A stretch of 64,000 bases of DNA from Suillus spraguei (GCA_016800925.1 JABCPU010000141.1:92219-156218); one strand, 5' to 3'; counted from the first letter of the stretch, positions 23,601 to 35,236 are shown. The notes: generated by a model not told the origin, from the sequence alone. Made by a program: numbers and translations.

Positions 23601-25272
23601 AGATACCGTTGCATTTCACTCATCCATTGATGGTGTAAATTTGGTGGACTCATTATTACGGTGGGCAAGTCTGGAATGTTACCGCCAGTCTTCTTGCAGA
23701 GTCGCTGGGCTGTGAGCACACGTCAGTGCATATAGCTGTCCTGACTACCGTATTGCGTACCAAATTTTCCAGGGAACTTGCAGTGCTTCCTGTAATGTTC
23801 CCTATAGTGAGCAAGGCATGCGATCAGACCAACAGCCTGCATGGTCTTCCCAACCCCAACGCCATCCATCAGCATCACTGGTCTACCATCCAGCGCCCTG
23901 TCAATCAGCCTTAGGATGCCAACTAGTTGATGCCACCGAGGCGCCAGGTTCTGGGCCGGACTTGCTGGATTATCAAGCCACTGCTGACCTTCTTCGCTCC
24001 ACGGGTCAACGGCCGCGTCTGGATCCGATCTGGTCTGGAAAAAAGGCAATTTCTTCTCTGGTAGGCCTAGGTCCTCCCATAGCTCATCCTCGCTGCGCGT
24101 GTCGTATTCTTCAACACCACTCTTCCAGCTGCCCACATCTATATTCTCCGCAAAGTCTATCACCACCTTGTCACCTTCGATCGGTACCATCGCAGCTAGC
24201 GTAGTCTCAATGAGAAGCTCGAGCTCCTTTACTTCCTCTTCGGTGGCCAATCTGTCAAGCGCATCCCGAAGAGATTTGGGTAACCCTAAAGACTACGTTC
24301 AGCTATTGCACATGTCAATCAAATACTGGCCCACTAACGTGCCACCGATTCTGCTTTAGTGGAGTCTTTCTTGGCAGCGGCCAGCAATGTTTCGACCTGT
24401 TCACGGCGCGAACTGAGGTTCTCGACCGTTTTCTGGTCCTTGAACACGCTAAGAAGTGTGACCAAAGCTTCTAGTTTCTTTAGATAGGTGCGGATGCTGG
24501 CTATCGTGGGCTTTGCATCTGTGGCTGTCATGGCTGCACTACGGTTAGTTCCCGCCCCAGTCGACCAACCCACGCAGCTTACCTCGCCACTCTTCTTCCA
24601 CCTTCCGGGTCTTCTTGTCGATACTGATTGTCTGTCTTTTGAGAACCTTCCTATACCTATTCCACGTCGATGCTAACAATGTGGTGACAAATGTCATGAT
24701 GGGCGCCACAATGAAAGATCCGTGGGTGAAAGCATCGTCACCGAACAGAACATCAGCCAATTTGATGGCAACAACCTGTTTTATCTGTGCAGCTTCCATC
24801 GTTGGAAACTATATCACTATATCATGTTATGAGATGAATAGATTGGCGCATGACTCACATCATCCGCACTCTTGCAGTTCAGCCGAGCCATAACATCGTG
24901 AGGTTCGCAACCACTTTCTTGAAAGATGTTATCGATCAACGTGTTGATTTTCCATTTAGCCCACGATGTCTTCACCCAAATATTCCAAGAGGAACGACCT
25001 TCATGATCATTATCTTTCCGTTTGATACCATAGTGGAGAGTAGGATCCTGCGCTGATTTACAATTGTTTATGAAGGCTTCGACTGCCTGAGCCTTGCCCA
25101 CTGTCCATTCATCGACATGCGTTGCTGCTGCAGACTTATCCCCACCATGGTTGTACGCCCACGGGTCGCCGAGAACGTTCGTAAGAGACTGCCATACTGG
25201 ATTGGACCATGGCAGTGTCGAATCAGCAATCGAGAGTTGAATGAGAGCAAGAGGGTACGGAATGGTGGGCAT
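20647..25272 (-). CDS. SNF2-like DNA-dependent ATPase, 1377 aa, ten exons, intact
   Basis: Exons 25272-24859, 24808-24583, 24533-24339, 24285-23761, 23709-23474, 23417-23166, 23092-22295, 22242-22060, 22004-21821 and 21767-20647 join without a stop across nine GT-AG introns of 49-73 nt. The N-terminal 290 residues have no recognised domain. The helicase core shows motif I DGVGVGKTMQ (about residue 420), Ia VIMSPPNLHHQW, II DEGH (about 578), III MMTATPVTTKP, the SNF2-style DLWNMG, motif V LSGVGMVGLNMACAN and motif VI QLRGRIYRHPQ (about 957). The C-terminal 370 residues are disordered, Pro/Ser-rich, with an Arg-Pro run. SNF2 proteins use ATP to move on DNA and remodel chromatin or protein-DNA complexes. 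Motif I (GVGVGKT instead of the usual DEMGLGKT) and DEGH in place of DEAH set it apart from the housekeeping remodellers. The intact frame amid decayed elements suggests it is young or useful. Confidence 0.88.
20845..20882. repeat. GGGCGG minisatellite inside the SNF2-like gene
   Basis: A near-perfect run of CGGGGG/GGGCGG hexamers in the last exon encodes alternating Arg-Pro residues on the minus strand. The six-base unit keeps the frame whatever the copy number, so length may vary between alleles. Confidence 0.85.
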
Positions 25273-25477
25273 TTTAGGCTGGTTAGATCAACATATCGCA
25301 AGGCTCTTTTATGCTTCCCACATTTACGGTACATCCTCGTCTACTGTTCGGGACGCGCTGATAATGGCACTCGCCTACAGTGTAAACGACACGTAGCATT
25401 CGGCAGGCAAGGGACCGTCCCCCTTATTATTGACTGAAGCTGCCGATTGATGGCCTCGGTGCATGGATGATACCCGT

Positions 25478-25632
25478 AGTTACCATTATAGGTATGTGCT
25501 GAGTCTCAAAGGGTACTTCGATATGACCCCAACATTCAGCCTTGGTTAATTCTAAAATGATGTTTTTCAGTAGTACTATGAAAAATCGCTTAAACACTAG
25601 TTACCATTCTAGGTATGTGCTTAGTTTCAAAG
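25478..25632 (-). promoter_or_regulatory. Shared upstream module, copy 2 (in front of the SNF2-like gene)
   Basis: Cores at 25478-25511 and 25599-25632, 121 bp apart, match the cores at 19003 and 19113. The spacer also aligns (TTCTAAAATGATGTTTTTCAGTAGTACTATGAAAAATCG against the equivalent in copy 1). It lies 206-360 bp above ATG 25272. Read on the coding strand each core is CTTTGA(A/G)ACT(C/A)AGCACATACC followed by TAGAATGGTAACT or a close variant. Confidence 0.6.
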
Positions 25633-25639
25633 CCTTAGT

Positions 25640-27260
25640 CACGGTCCCACGGGTGGCTGTGATCTTCTAGAAATCTTTGCCGCAATACACTGGAGTACTA
25701 CGCCAGATTGAACGAAGATGCAAGTGTAAACGTACGCTTATTTAGATCGCGCTGTGATGACACTTGGGACTTCACCGATGGAAATGAAATTAGTGGCTCT
25801 TCATCGCGACTGTCGTTCGGATTTCATCAGGAAGCAAAGGAGTATGGAATGGGCAGCGACCCTTCCACTAAACATGATTGTAGAGTTGAGGGAGGCTGGT
25901 ATTGTTAAACTGCAGTCTGTCCGAAGGCTGGCAGCATTTAATCGATGTTTTCAGCCGGGTACCTCGTCAGCACCATTGTGTGATAGTACTGTGATGCCAG
26001 AGAAACGCATTAGTTTTCTGAGCAAGTTCGTCTAAAGAAGGGCTAGCACTAGCAGCTGAGTGAGCTAAAGTACCGACTCAGAGTATTGAATCATGCCACC
26101 CACGCTGCTAGTCTGTCATGAAGTTATGTAAGACACGCTGACACGCGCAAGTCAGAATAAAGTTAACATGTTTCTGATGGGGCCAGATTCACGAAAAGAA
26201 TTCATAGAAATGAACACTCGACGACTCAACGTGAATGAACGATAAATTTGAAGGGGCCATCGTCTCATCGGTACGTCCATCCACTAAAATTAAAATCAGC
26301 CTTGGGTAACCGTGACGATAAAACCACATACAATTCGAACGGTTGCGTCATCTGAAGCTATAAGGTCAGACCAAGTGGTATTGAGCAGCCAAATACTTAC
26401 CCAAGCCATAACTATTTCCTTCTCCGTACGAATATATTGCAGCTTGAGGGATCCTGTTTGCCCAGATTTTGAATGTATCGCGTCATGTACGATCTGGTAC
26501 AATGTGACAATCCTATTTTATATGCTTGAATGCGTTGCAAATGAAGAGTTCTCAGATCGATTACCTTTGCTTCGCATCATAAGGCTCCTCAAAAGCCAGA
26601 AAGGTAATTTGAACATGCGCCTCCACTTATGAACAAAGTGACACAATCCAGGTATTGCCAGCTAGGAGGCAAAGTACCTTGTTTTCCCGGAGTCTACAAC
26701 TCTGGCTAGTGCATCGAGGGATCCATCATCATTCAATTTCTGGGGTCAATATCAGCAACATGATTGTACCAAGGAAAACAGTCTAGCACACCAGTCTCGA
26801 ACTCTCCCCCGCCGCTAATGCATACAAGTCCGATGCCAGAATCTTCTATGAGCCTGATTGTGTGTCGTGACGTGGCACCTTGGCTGTTTTCGGCAACGCA
26901 GCTGGCACTAGTGATATCTGCACCTCCATTGTTCTCGGGTGTTGTTCTTTGATAAGATTTATGGTCTGCGTCAGGGTGGTGTAAAAAAACCCATATATGC
27001 GTTGACAAAACCAGCAGGGTTGAACTTCGGTAGACAAACCGGAATCCACGGTGCAGATGTAGGCGAATTCATAATAGACGGGGAATAAACAGTATTGACG
27101 AGAATTTGTAGATCTGTGACAAGTATATATGAAGGTAGGACCTTATATTAAAGAGAGGGCACGTACCAACAGGGTGTATTGAATTTTTTTTTTTAGGTCG
27201 CACTAATGTTATGACCTGACCCCGTGCACATAAAATAGCGTAGATGGTGTCCTGGAACCA
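25640..27260. other. Stretch with no clear gene
   Basis: Only short frames are seen. Minus-strand frames around 26733-27008 have coding-like composition and may be decayed exons of the ATPase relic that follows, but I could not align them with confidence. Confidence 0.35.
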
Positions 27261-27268
27261 AACTCCCA

Positions 27269-27882
27269 TTAAAACTTCGATTTTTCACGTGAAGCGGAAC
27301 GTTTGCCTTCATCTTTGAGATTGATACCAGTACTTCGGCAACACGCCCTCGCAAGATTTGGTCCAACTGTAGACAATTCAAGGAAGAAGTCAAGGTCAAG
27401 TTCCATTTGACCTGTTTTTTGAGCAAGATTAAAAAAAAACTTTGATTCCGACGGCAAATGGAAGTGGATCCGATACATTGACAACGGTTTGGTACTCCCG
27501 TAATGAACTGCAGTGATATCCGCGGTCCTGATGTCCTGCCACAGGTCATCAACACAGGCGGATACTACAAGCCCACGATCCACCTCGTCATCCAGCCACC
27601 CTCGGACTAACGCGCTTACTGCGACCGCGGGCAGAACATTACAAGTGAGCGTACCGGTCTTGTCGATGCAGATGACAAAGGAATTGCCCATCGTCTCACA
27701 AGAGCCTAAGACTGGCACCAGGAGGTTTTCTGCCGTCATCCTTTTGGTGGAGAATGCTAAAGCAAGAGTCACAGTCAATGTAAGTCCTAATATAGACACG
27801 CTTGTTGAGACGCAGCACGATTGACGTAAAAGTAGAGCCTTCACCTTCTGGAACGGCAACTACGACCAAGGTGGATCGCTTC
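27269..27882 (-). pseudogene. P-type Ca2+-ATPase (PMCA/Pmc1-like) relic
   Basis: The minus strand reads TLVVVAVPEG, then a 58 nt intron (27844-27787, GTGAAGGC...TATTAG), then LTLTVTLALAFSTKRM, ENLLVPVLGSCETMGNS and the phosphorylation motif CIDKTGTLT. This run, VVVAVPEGLPLAVTLALAF through DKTGTLT, is the signature of plasma-membrane or vacuolar calcium pumps, which export Ca2+ from the cytosol at the cost of ATP. After the motif the similarity fades. Upstream of STLVVVAVPEG the reading runs directly into the 5' end of a LINE, so the N-terminal half was separated by that insertion and is not found in the window. The Asp of DKTGT is kept, but the gene is a fragment. Confidence 0.7.
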
Positions 27883-28060
27883 TTGGACCTGAACCAAGTG
27901 GCACCCCGACTAGGACCCCGAAAAAACCGGAGTTCTCTAAGGCGCACAAAAGTGCTACCTACGCCTTCAGGCGTTACCCAAGCCCTCAAAGACTTGATCC
28001 CCCATAGATACTTACTTTTGATCACTAATCTTTCTGTTAAATTCTGCAGGAATACCAATC

Positions 28061-29743
28061 ATGCCACCAGCTGGCATGAACAACGCGGTTCCCACGGTCT
28101 CGGTACCTGGCAGAAGCAGCCGCAGCACGACAGCCAACAAGGCACTACTCGCCAACAGCAAAAGCATTGAAGAGCACATAGCAGGCACAGGTATCCGCAC
28201 AGACATCACTAACTCCTCCTCAGCTAGAAAACTCCTCAACACGCATGGTCTCACCCTCCCAGTAGCAGGAAAAGCCCTCAAGGGGATCGCCCTAGCCTTA
28301 TTTGAACTCAGTGGCACAGCAACCAACCTAGGTGCCACCAACGTAGAGATCATGAGAGCTATGGCAATCATCATTCACGAAGCCGAGAAAGACCTTGACA
28401 TGGAGAAGATCATAGACAAGATAGACGCGCTAATCAAAGGTCCCATTGCACTATTGGATGAGAAAGTGGACACCCTGGCAGAAATAGCAACGACACACAA
28501 ATCCACGCTAGCAGAAGTGGTCACGGAGGTGCGCACCCAACTCAACAACTCGTCAGAAGACATAGGAAAGATAGTAGAGAGCGCCAAGCATGCAGCTAGC
28601 TCAATCCCAGCGAGGTCTGACGGACCGTTATCATACGCCACAATCACCAAGACAGGAATTTCTTCCCCACTAACCAAGATCCTAGCACGCAGCGATGCCC
28701 AGGACAGGCAAATACTGATAGACAGACGCTCCGTTTTGATAGCTAACTCCCTAAAAGAACTAACAGAAGCGCAACTGGTGGCCAAGGCAACCACTGCCCT
28801 CGAATTAATGTCGGAAAAAGGTATAGAAATCCTCAAGGAACTAACCTTCATCTCAGCTAGGCGGCTCCCCCATGGAGGCATCCTCTACAAACTCAACTCC
28901 AAGTCAGCAGCCGAATGGTTCAACACACCGGCCAACCGCAGCAACTTCCTCAAACATTTCGCATCGAACGTCACCATCAAAGAAAGGTCGTTCCACGTCC
29001 TCATGGAAAACGTCCCTGTCACCTTCGTTCCAGATAACCCAGCAGCAATCGTGGACATCGAAAACAAGGCTGGCTTCAAATCGAGAACTATCAGCAAAGC
29101 AAGATTCATCAAACCAATCGCTAGACGCCAACCAAACCAACGCACTGCACACACTATCATCACTTTTTCATCGAAAGCGAACGCCAACCAGGCCATCAAG
29201 GACGGCCTAGTTATAGCAGGCAAGAAGGTATACGGCCGCAAACTCCTCCCAGAACCCACCCGCTGCCTCAAGTGTCACTCCTTCGAAGGAGGACACATAG
29301 CGGCAGAATGCCCTCAAGAAAACGACACGTGCGGCACATGTGGCGACCAACACCAAACCACATCCTGTTCAGTAACCGACCCATCCGAACACTACTGCGC
29401 CAACTGCAAAACAAAGGGTCACGCGGCCTGGAGCAGAGATTGCCCAATCTTCAAGCAAAAATGGGACAACAACAAGAAACAAAACGACGACGCCAAGTAT
29501 ATCTACTTCCCTACTGACGACCCGCTAACCTGGGAAACTACTACTGACACCAGCTCGAACACAGCGCCACCCCCCAATCTCCAGCAGAACGACACCCCAA
29601 ACCAGCAGGAACCTCGCTACCCACCCCCAGAAAGAAACCATCAAGGCTGGCAACCCTCGAACAGACGGCGTCAACCTCAGACAGGCAACAACCCCCGCAA
29701 CGCAAACCTCATCCCACTCGGCCAGCCCAGAGCCCAACAATGA
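28061..29743 (+). CDS. LINE ORF1 protein (560 aa), gag-like with three CCHC-type knuckles
   Basis: ATG 28061 gives an uninterrupted frame. The N-terminal 200 residues are mostly helical (EIMRAMAIIIHEAEKDLDM, DEKVDTLAEIATTHKS) and could form a coiled coil for multimerisation. A middle region with an RRM-like feel (FHVLMENVPVTF, AHTIITFSS) precedes the zinc knuckles CLKCHSFEGGHIAAEC, CGTCGDQHQTTSC and CANCKTKGHAAWSRDC near residues 405-465. The tail is Asn/Pro/Gln-rich. LINE ORF1 proteins bind the element's RNA and package it with ORF2. It ends 179 bp before ORF2. Confidence 0.88.
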   Translation: MPPAGMNNAVPTVSVPGRSSRSTTANKALLANSKSIEEHIAGTGIRTDITNSSSARKLLNTHGLTLPVAGKALKGIALALFELSGTATNLGATNVEIMRAMAIIIHEAEKDLDMEKIIDKIDALIKGPIALLDEKVDTLAEIATTHKSTLAEVVTEVRTQLNNSSEDIGKIVESAKHAASSIPARSDGPLSYATITKTGISSPLTKILARSDAQDRQILIDRRSVLIANSLKELTEAQLVAKATTALELMSEKGIEILKELTFISARRLPHGGILYKLNSKSAAEWFNTPANRSNFLKHFASNVTIKERSFHVLMENVPVTFVPDNPAAIVDIENKAGFKSRTISKARFIKPIARRQPNQRTAHTIITFSSKANANQAIKDGLVIAGKKVYGRKLLPEPTRCLKCHSFEGGHIAAECPQENDTCGTCGDQHQTTSCSVTDPSEHYCANCKTKGHAAWSRDCPIFKQKWDNNKKQNDDAKYIYFPTDDPLTWETTTDTSSNTAPPPNLQQNDTPNQQEPRYPPPERNHQGWQPSNRRRQPQTGNNPRNANLIPLGQPRAQQ

Positions 29744-29922
29744 CTCCCGTCAACCTGGTTCAACTCTGAACAGGACTGCAGCGCGCCCAACCCCAATATA
29801 CCCGACCCGAAAACAAACACTAACCAACCTAGCACTCCTCCCCATTGGTCGCCCACCCCTACTCCTCCTCCAACCTCCTACCCGAACGTCAGTGAGAACG
29901 ACCTCACCGGTTGGGATTGATA

Positions 29923-32900
29923 ATGGACAACACTATCAACGCACCGATTCGCGACGACTTCAAGATATGGCAACAGAACCTACGCAAATCACCCAACACG
30001 TGGGAGCACATGCTCAAGAACCTCGACCCAGAAAAATACGACCTCGCATGCATCCAGGAGCCATATCTCAACCCAGTCAACCTAGCCAACGCCTCCAACT
30101 TAAGATCCTACTGGGACGTCATATACCCATCCAACCACAACTCAGGCGCGCATCGAACGCAAGTCATCATGCTGGTCAACAAGCGCCTATCAAAAAACAA
30201 TTGGCACATCATCCCAATCAAATCTCCCAACGTCATGGCAATTGAGCTCACGGGCCAATTCGGTAAGGTGCATATATATAATATCTATAACCCTTGCGAC
30301 AGCAACCACACTCTCCACTTCCTTGAACGCCACATGGCAGCTGAAGAATGCGCACAGCGCCTCGCTCAAGGCGAGAACAGCGCAGAACCGCAGCACATAG
30401 TCTGGGTGGGCGACTTCAACAGACACCACCCCATGTGGGAGCTCCCTCACAACACACACCTGTTCTCGGCGGAGAACCTCAACGCTGCGGGCACACTAAT
30501 CAATCTTTTAGCTGTATACAATCTAATCCAGGCACTCCCCCCAGCCATAGCCACCTTGGAAGCTTCCAACACGAAAAACCTCACCCGCCCGGACAACGTC
30601 TTTTGCTCCGCCAGCTTCGAAGACAAGTTCACCCAATGCGAAGTACAAACTGACCTCCGCCCAGTAGTCACTGACCACTTTCCCATCATTAGCACCATAG
30701 ACCTCCAACCCGAACGAACAACCTCTGCCCCATGACTCAACTATCGGGAAACGGACTGGAACGCGTTCAAGGAAGCCTTGTCCCTCAAACTCGACCAAAT
30801 GCCTCAAGCAACCGAACTCTCCACGCCGGATACCTTCCATGCAGCCTACGAGGCCCTAACCAACGCCATCCTACAGACGGTAAAGGAACAAGTCCCATGC
30901 ACCAAACCATCGCCATACGCAAAGAGATGGTGGACGAAGGAGCTCGACTGAGAACGCAAGCTTGTCCACAAGCTCAGTCGAAAGGCGCGGGCCAGCACAG
31001 CAAGAAGGGCTGACCCAATCCACGAGGAGTATCACGTAGCTCGGAACCAATTCTCAGAAAGCATCAAACGAGTGAAGGAACACCACTGGAAAGACTGGCT
31101 CGAATCCCTTCCACTATCTGACACTTGGTCTTTCCACAGATACGCGTCTGGCAACCCAGCAGACCAAGTCCACACCCGCATCAAAACGCTCCAAGACCCA
31201 CAGGCTGACGCAAACTCAAAATCTCAAGACAACCAGCAGAAAAGCGAGTTACTGTACAAGGTTTTCTTCCGCCCTCCCCCGGAAAACAGCTTCGTGGACC
31301 CCAACTGCACTTACCCGCCTCCCGTATGCGAATTCATGCCAATCACCGACCAGCAAGTCTTCAGAGCAATCGCTCGACTCTCCCCTCACAAAGCCCCAGG
31401 ACTCAACGGAGTAAGTAACATAGTCTTTACGAAATGCGCTGACTTGCTAGTACCATTCATGGCGCCAATCTTTCGAGCGACCTTCTCTCTAGGAATCTAC
31501 CCCGAGGACTGGAAATGCTCCTCCACCATTGTACTCCGTAAACCTGGCCGCCCGGACTATAGCATCCCCAAAGCATACTGTCCGATAACCCTACTCGACA
31601 CCATGGCTAAGATTCTCTCCTCTTGCGTAGCTGACGATCTAACTTATATAGCGGAACAACACGACCTCCTCCCCTCCACTCACTTCGGCGGACGACCAGG
31701 CCGATCAACCACGGATTCCCTACATCTCCTCACCAAGTTCATAACTGACTCCTGGGCATCAAGCGACAACCACGTGTCACTGCTTTTCCTGGACGTGAAG
31801 GCCGCATTTCCCAGCATGGTTGTCACCAAGCTCCTTCACAACATGCGCAACGCGGGCATTCCTCGAGAGTACGTAGATTGGTATGGCAGAAGGCTCGAAA
31901 GCAGAAAGACGGTCCTAGTATTCGACGACTTTCACTCTGAAGAATTCAATGTAGCCGACGGCGTGGACCAGGGCTGCCCATTATCACCGCTAGGATTCCT
32001 CTTTTATAATTCAGGCTTACTCCGTGTAGCTAATCCTAACTCTCGCAGCGGCGAAATCAGCCTGGGCTTCATCGACGACGTGGCGCTGGGAGGCAGAGGG
32101 CAGTCTTACGAAGAATCCAACGCCAAACTCAAAACAATGATGGAGAAACCAGGAGGAGCGCTAGACTGGAGTGAGGAGCACAATGCCGAGTTCGAGCTGG
32201 ACAAGACAGCGCTATTATGCCTCTCAAAGCACAGAGTCCCCAGCGAAGACAACCCACGCAAAACCGTACCCACCCCCCGTCCTTCAATCACAATCTGCAA
32301 CCACATCATCAACCCCTCGCACGCACACAAATTCCTAGGCGTCATCATCGACGACGAACTCAAGTTCAAAGAGCACGCAGCTTATGCCCTGGCTAAAGGG
32401 ACCACATACGCCATGACCTGCAAGCGCATGATCAGCCCAACCAAGGGGATACACGGACAACTGATGAGAAGACTCTACGAGAGTGTGGTAGTACCAAAAA
32501 TGACTTACGCAGCAGATATTTGGTGTGCAGGCCTAGTTTCCAAAGGCAGGGGGAAAAAGGGTGGGGGCAGAGGCACACGAGGATTCTCCTCGCAGATGGC
32601 GAGAGTCCAGAGAATGGCCACCTTGCTAATCACTGGCGGACTGAGATCCTCCTCAACAGACCTTCTCGACTCTCACGCCAACGTCTTCCCAGTGCATCAA
32701 ACAATAAGGAAGATTTGCTTCAGATCCACGCTAAGACTAGCCTCGCTCCCTCACACTCACCCTATCGCTAATGGCTTAAACACAGCTTACAGATTTTGCG
32801 CGAAGAGGAACTTCCAAGGCCGAAAACGCCACGCTTCCCCCCTACACAAACTCCTGAACGAGTTCAAGATCAACCCAATGCAAATAGAGAAGATCTCACC

Positions 32901-33036
32901 AACTCGCCACTACCCAAAATGGTCCCCAGACACGCTCATCAGCATTGCAACTAAGGAGAAAGATGCAATTAAGGAAGAGGAGCAAGCTGACGAAAGGTGG
33001 CGGGCCTACTCAGATGGATCAGCGGTAGACGGAGTG
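29923..33036 (+). pseudogene. LINE ORF2 (APE endonuclease, reverse transcriptase, partial RNase H) with two nonsense codons
   Basis: Read from ATG 29923 (MDNTINAPIRDDFKIW) in a single frame. The endonuclease part has WQQNLRKS, CIQEPYLN, HIVWVGDFNRHHPMW and VVTDHFPI. TGA codons at 30733-30735 and 30949-30951 interrupt the linker. The reverse transcriptase follows: PHKAPGLNGVSN, LRKPGRPDYS, KAYCPITLLDTMAK, FGGRPGRSTTD, LLFLDVKAAFPSM, DGVDQGCPLSP and a catalytic FIDDVAL where F(A/V)DD is usual. The last recognisable part is YSDGSAVDG, the start of an RNase H domain. The frame then continues about 27 codons into inverted gypsy sequence to 33117. The element could not move by itself. Confidence 0.88.
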
Positions 33037-35236
33037 ACAATGTTAATTGCCAGTGAGCTTGTCGTTGTGTTAACTTCTGTGCGGTACAGAAGTATAGAAG
33101 GTTTTTGTGATCAGTGAAGATGAGGACAGTAAGGGCGCTTCCTTCAAGATAGGATAGTAACACCATTCATTTAATGTGCGGATGACTGCAAGTAACTCCC
33201 AATCAAAAATTTGATAGTTACGCTCCGCTGGGTTCAATGACTGAGACAAGTAGGTGCATGGGTGGTAGATGCTGTTTTCGTCGGTTTGCAATAGGACACC
33301 TCCCGTTGCTACAAGAGAAGCATCAGTCGCGACCGCAAATTGCCGGGATGGATCTGGATTGCGAAGTACCGGTTGTTTGATGAAGCGTTCCTTGAGATCT
33401 TGAAAGGTGTCCTGACATTGAGTCGTCCAAAGGAAGGGAGTATCCTTCTTTGTGAGATCAATAAGGGGTCGTGCGATATCGGAGTAGTGGGAAATGAATG
33501 TGTGGTAGAAGTTGCAGAAGCCGAGGAATGACTGAACATCTTTTACTGATTTCGGAGTTGGCCATTCGGCGATTCCTCTGGTTTTGGCGGTGTCCATAGC
33601 CACTTGTCCAGGACGAATGATCATTCCAAGGTACTCCACTTCTTCTGCATCGAAGGTACATTTTTCCAGTTTCAGGAATAAGTGCTCGTTTCATATTTTC
33701 ATCAAGACTCGTCTAGTCCGTTCGCGGTGTTCTGCCATTGTTGTGGAGAAGATCAGGATATCGTCCATGTAAATAACCATCCATCCTTCATCGATTTCTT
33801 GCTGGAAGGTACAATTCATATACCCTTGGAAGGTTGCAGGGGAATTGCAAAGGCCAAAGAACATGACATTTGGTTCGAAGAGACCAAATTCCGTAGTAAA
33901 TGCTGCTTTCCAGCGATCATCAGGATGGATGTGAATATTATTGTAACTGGACCGGATATCCATTTTCATAAAGAATTGTGCATTGTGAAGGCATGCGACA
34001 AGAGAGATAGTGAGTGGAAGCGGGTAAGCGTTCTTGACCATCCAATCATTGATGTAGCGGTAATCTTGACAGGGACGTAATTCTCCACTCTTCTTTCCTA
34101 CGAAGAAGAAGCCACTGGCTTGGGGTGACTTCGATTCCGAAATGAAGCCTTTTGCAACGTTTTCGTCAATGAACATTTTAACGGCAGCGCGTTCTTTTTC
34201 TGACAATGGGTAAACCTTAGATGTACGAGGGATGAAACCGGGTTTGGTATCAATATGATGATCAATACCAGGGCGTTCAGGGGGTAGTTTGTTCAGACCA
34301 TCTTTAGCAAAGACATCCGCGAAGTCGTGCAGGTATTCCGGAACCAATTCTTTGAAGGGCTTCTTTTCTTTTCCTTCTCATCCGTGGTGAATTCCTGAGC
34401 TTTATTACTGTATTTCGGAGGAGGAAGGGAGATTGTGGAATAGTTAGGGAGTTGTTCGAGTTGAGAAGTTCCATCTCGTGTGAGAGGTGTATCCATGGAT
34501 ACTTCGTCAATGATTCTCATGTTAATTCTGTCGACATCATACTCCACAAGGAACTCTCTGTCTCCGAGCTCGTAAGAAGAAATTTTGCGTACTTCCGGTG
34601 CATGCCAAACATCCTGCATCATATTAAATTGTTCATCATCTTTGGTGGGTATGGTGGTCGTCATGGGTTCGTCCGGATCAGGAATTTCTTCGATGAAAGG
34701 GTGAGCAACTTGGGCAGTACGAAGTACTTAGTTAATTTTGGGATATTATGAGCTCTTCCTCTAAGATCGTCGTCAGGTTTCTGCTTTCCTTGTCGTTGCT
34801 CTTCAACTGGTCGTTGTTCAACAGGTTGAGATGGGGGTGGTCGAGACTCTGGTTCTGACTCATTCTTTCGTTTCTCCACTCGAGGAATGGGCGATGGGGA
34901 ACGCTGTGGTAGTTTTACTTGTGGAAGAGTGTTGTCCATTGTGAATTCATCAGGGATGTTAATGGAAGGAGCGACGACGAGTTTCGGAAGTTTCGAATTT
35001 TGCCATTTCTTGGTGTGGCAATGGAATGCAGGGGGTAGCCCGTTCTTCTTCCGATCTGTATCCAAGTCAAGTTCAATTTCATCAGACTTCGTTGTTCGTG
35101 GGAGAACGAGTGTTTCAGTGGTCCAATCTATACTTGGGTTCATGGTGCGTAACCACGGAATTCCCAGAAAGATTTGATCTCTTCATCCAAGTTTAGTGAT
35201 ATTGAACTTTCCATACATGGTTCGTTCATCAATTTT
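33037..35236 (-). pseudogene. Gypsy pol: reverse transcriptase and partial RNase H
   Basis: The segment starts at the edge of the inserted LTR with VVKIDERTMYGKFNITKLG, then a stop codon in place of an expected residue before LGIPWLRTMNPSIDW. A linker follows (to about 34300), then HHIDTKPGFIPRTSKVYPLS, FFVGKKSGELRPCQDYRYIN, MKMDIRSSYNNIHI, FGLCNSPATFQGYMN and the catalytic YMDDILIFS near 33765. After a frame change come EYLGMIIRPG and PLIDLTKKDTPFLW, and the RNase H part [27 protein letters not shown]. It breaks off after QAHWQLTLS. Frame changes occur near 34660, 34340, 33690 and 33150. Confidence 0.85.

Larger units (their letters stand above)
27883..33036 (+). mobile_element. LINE retrotransposon, 3' end missing
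   Basis: A non-LTR element with an ORF1 carrying CCHC knuckles and an ORF2 with endonuclease, reverse transcriptase and the start of RNase H. Its 5' end interrupts a P-type ATPase exon near 27883. Its 3' end stops inside the RNase H domain at about 33036, where a Ty3/gypsy element of opposite orientation begins. No poly-A tail or 3' untranslated region is present. Confidence 0.85.

Noticed and set aside
16147..25272. Helitron, Crypton or casposon as explanation of the SNF2/orphan pair
   Set aside because: No Rep motif, no tyrosine recombinase R..H-x-x-R..Y pattern and no Cas1 motif was seen in either protein; the helicase is SNF2-type, not Pif1-type.
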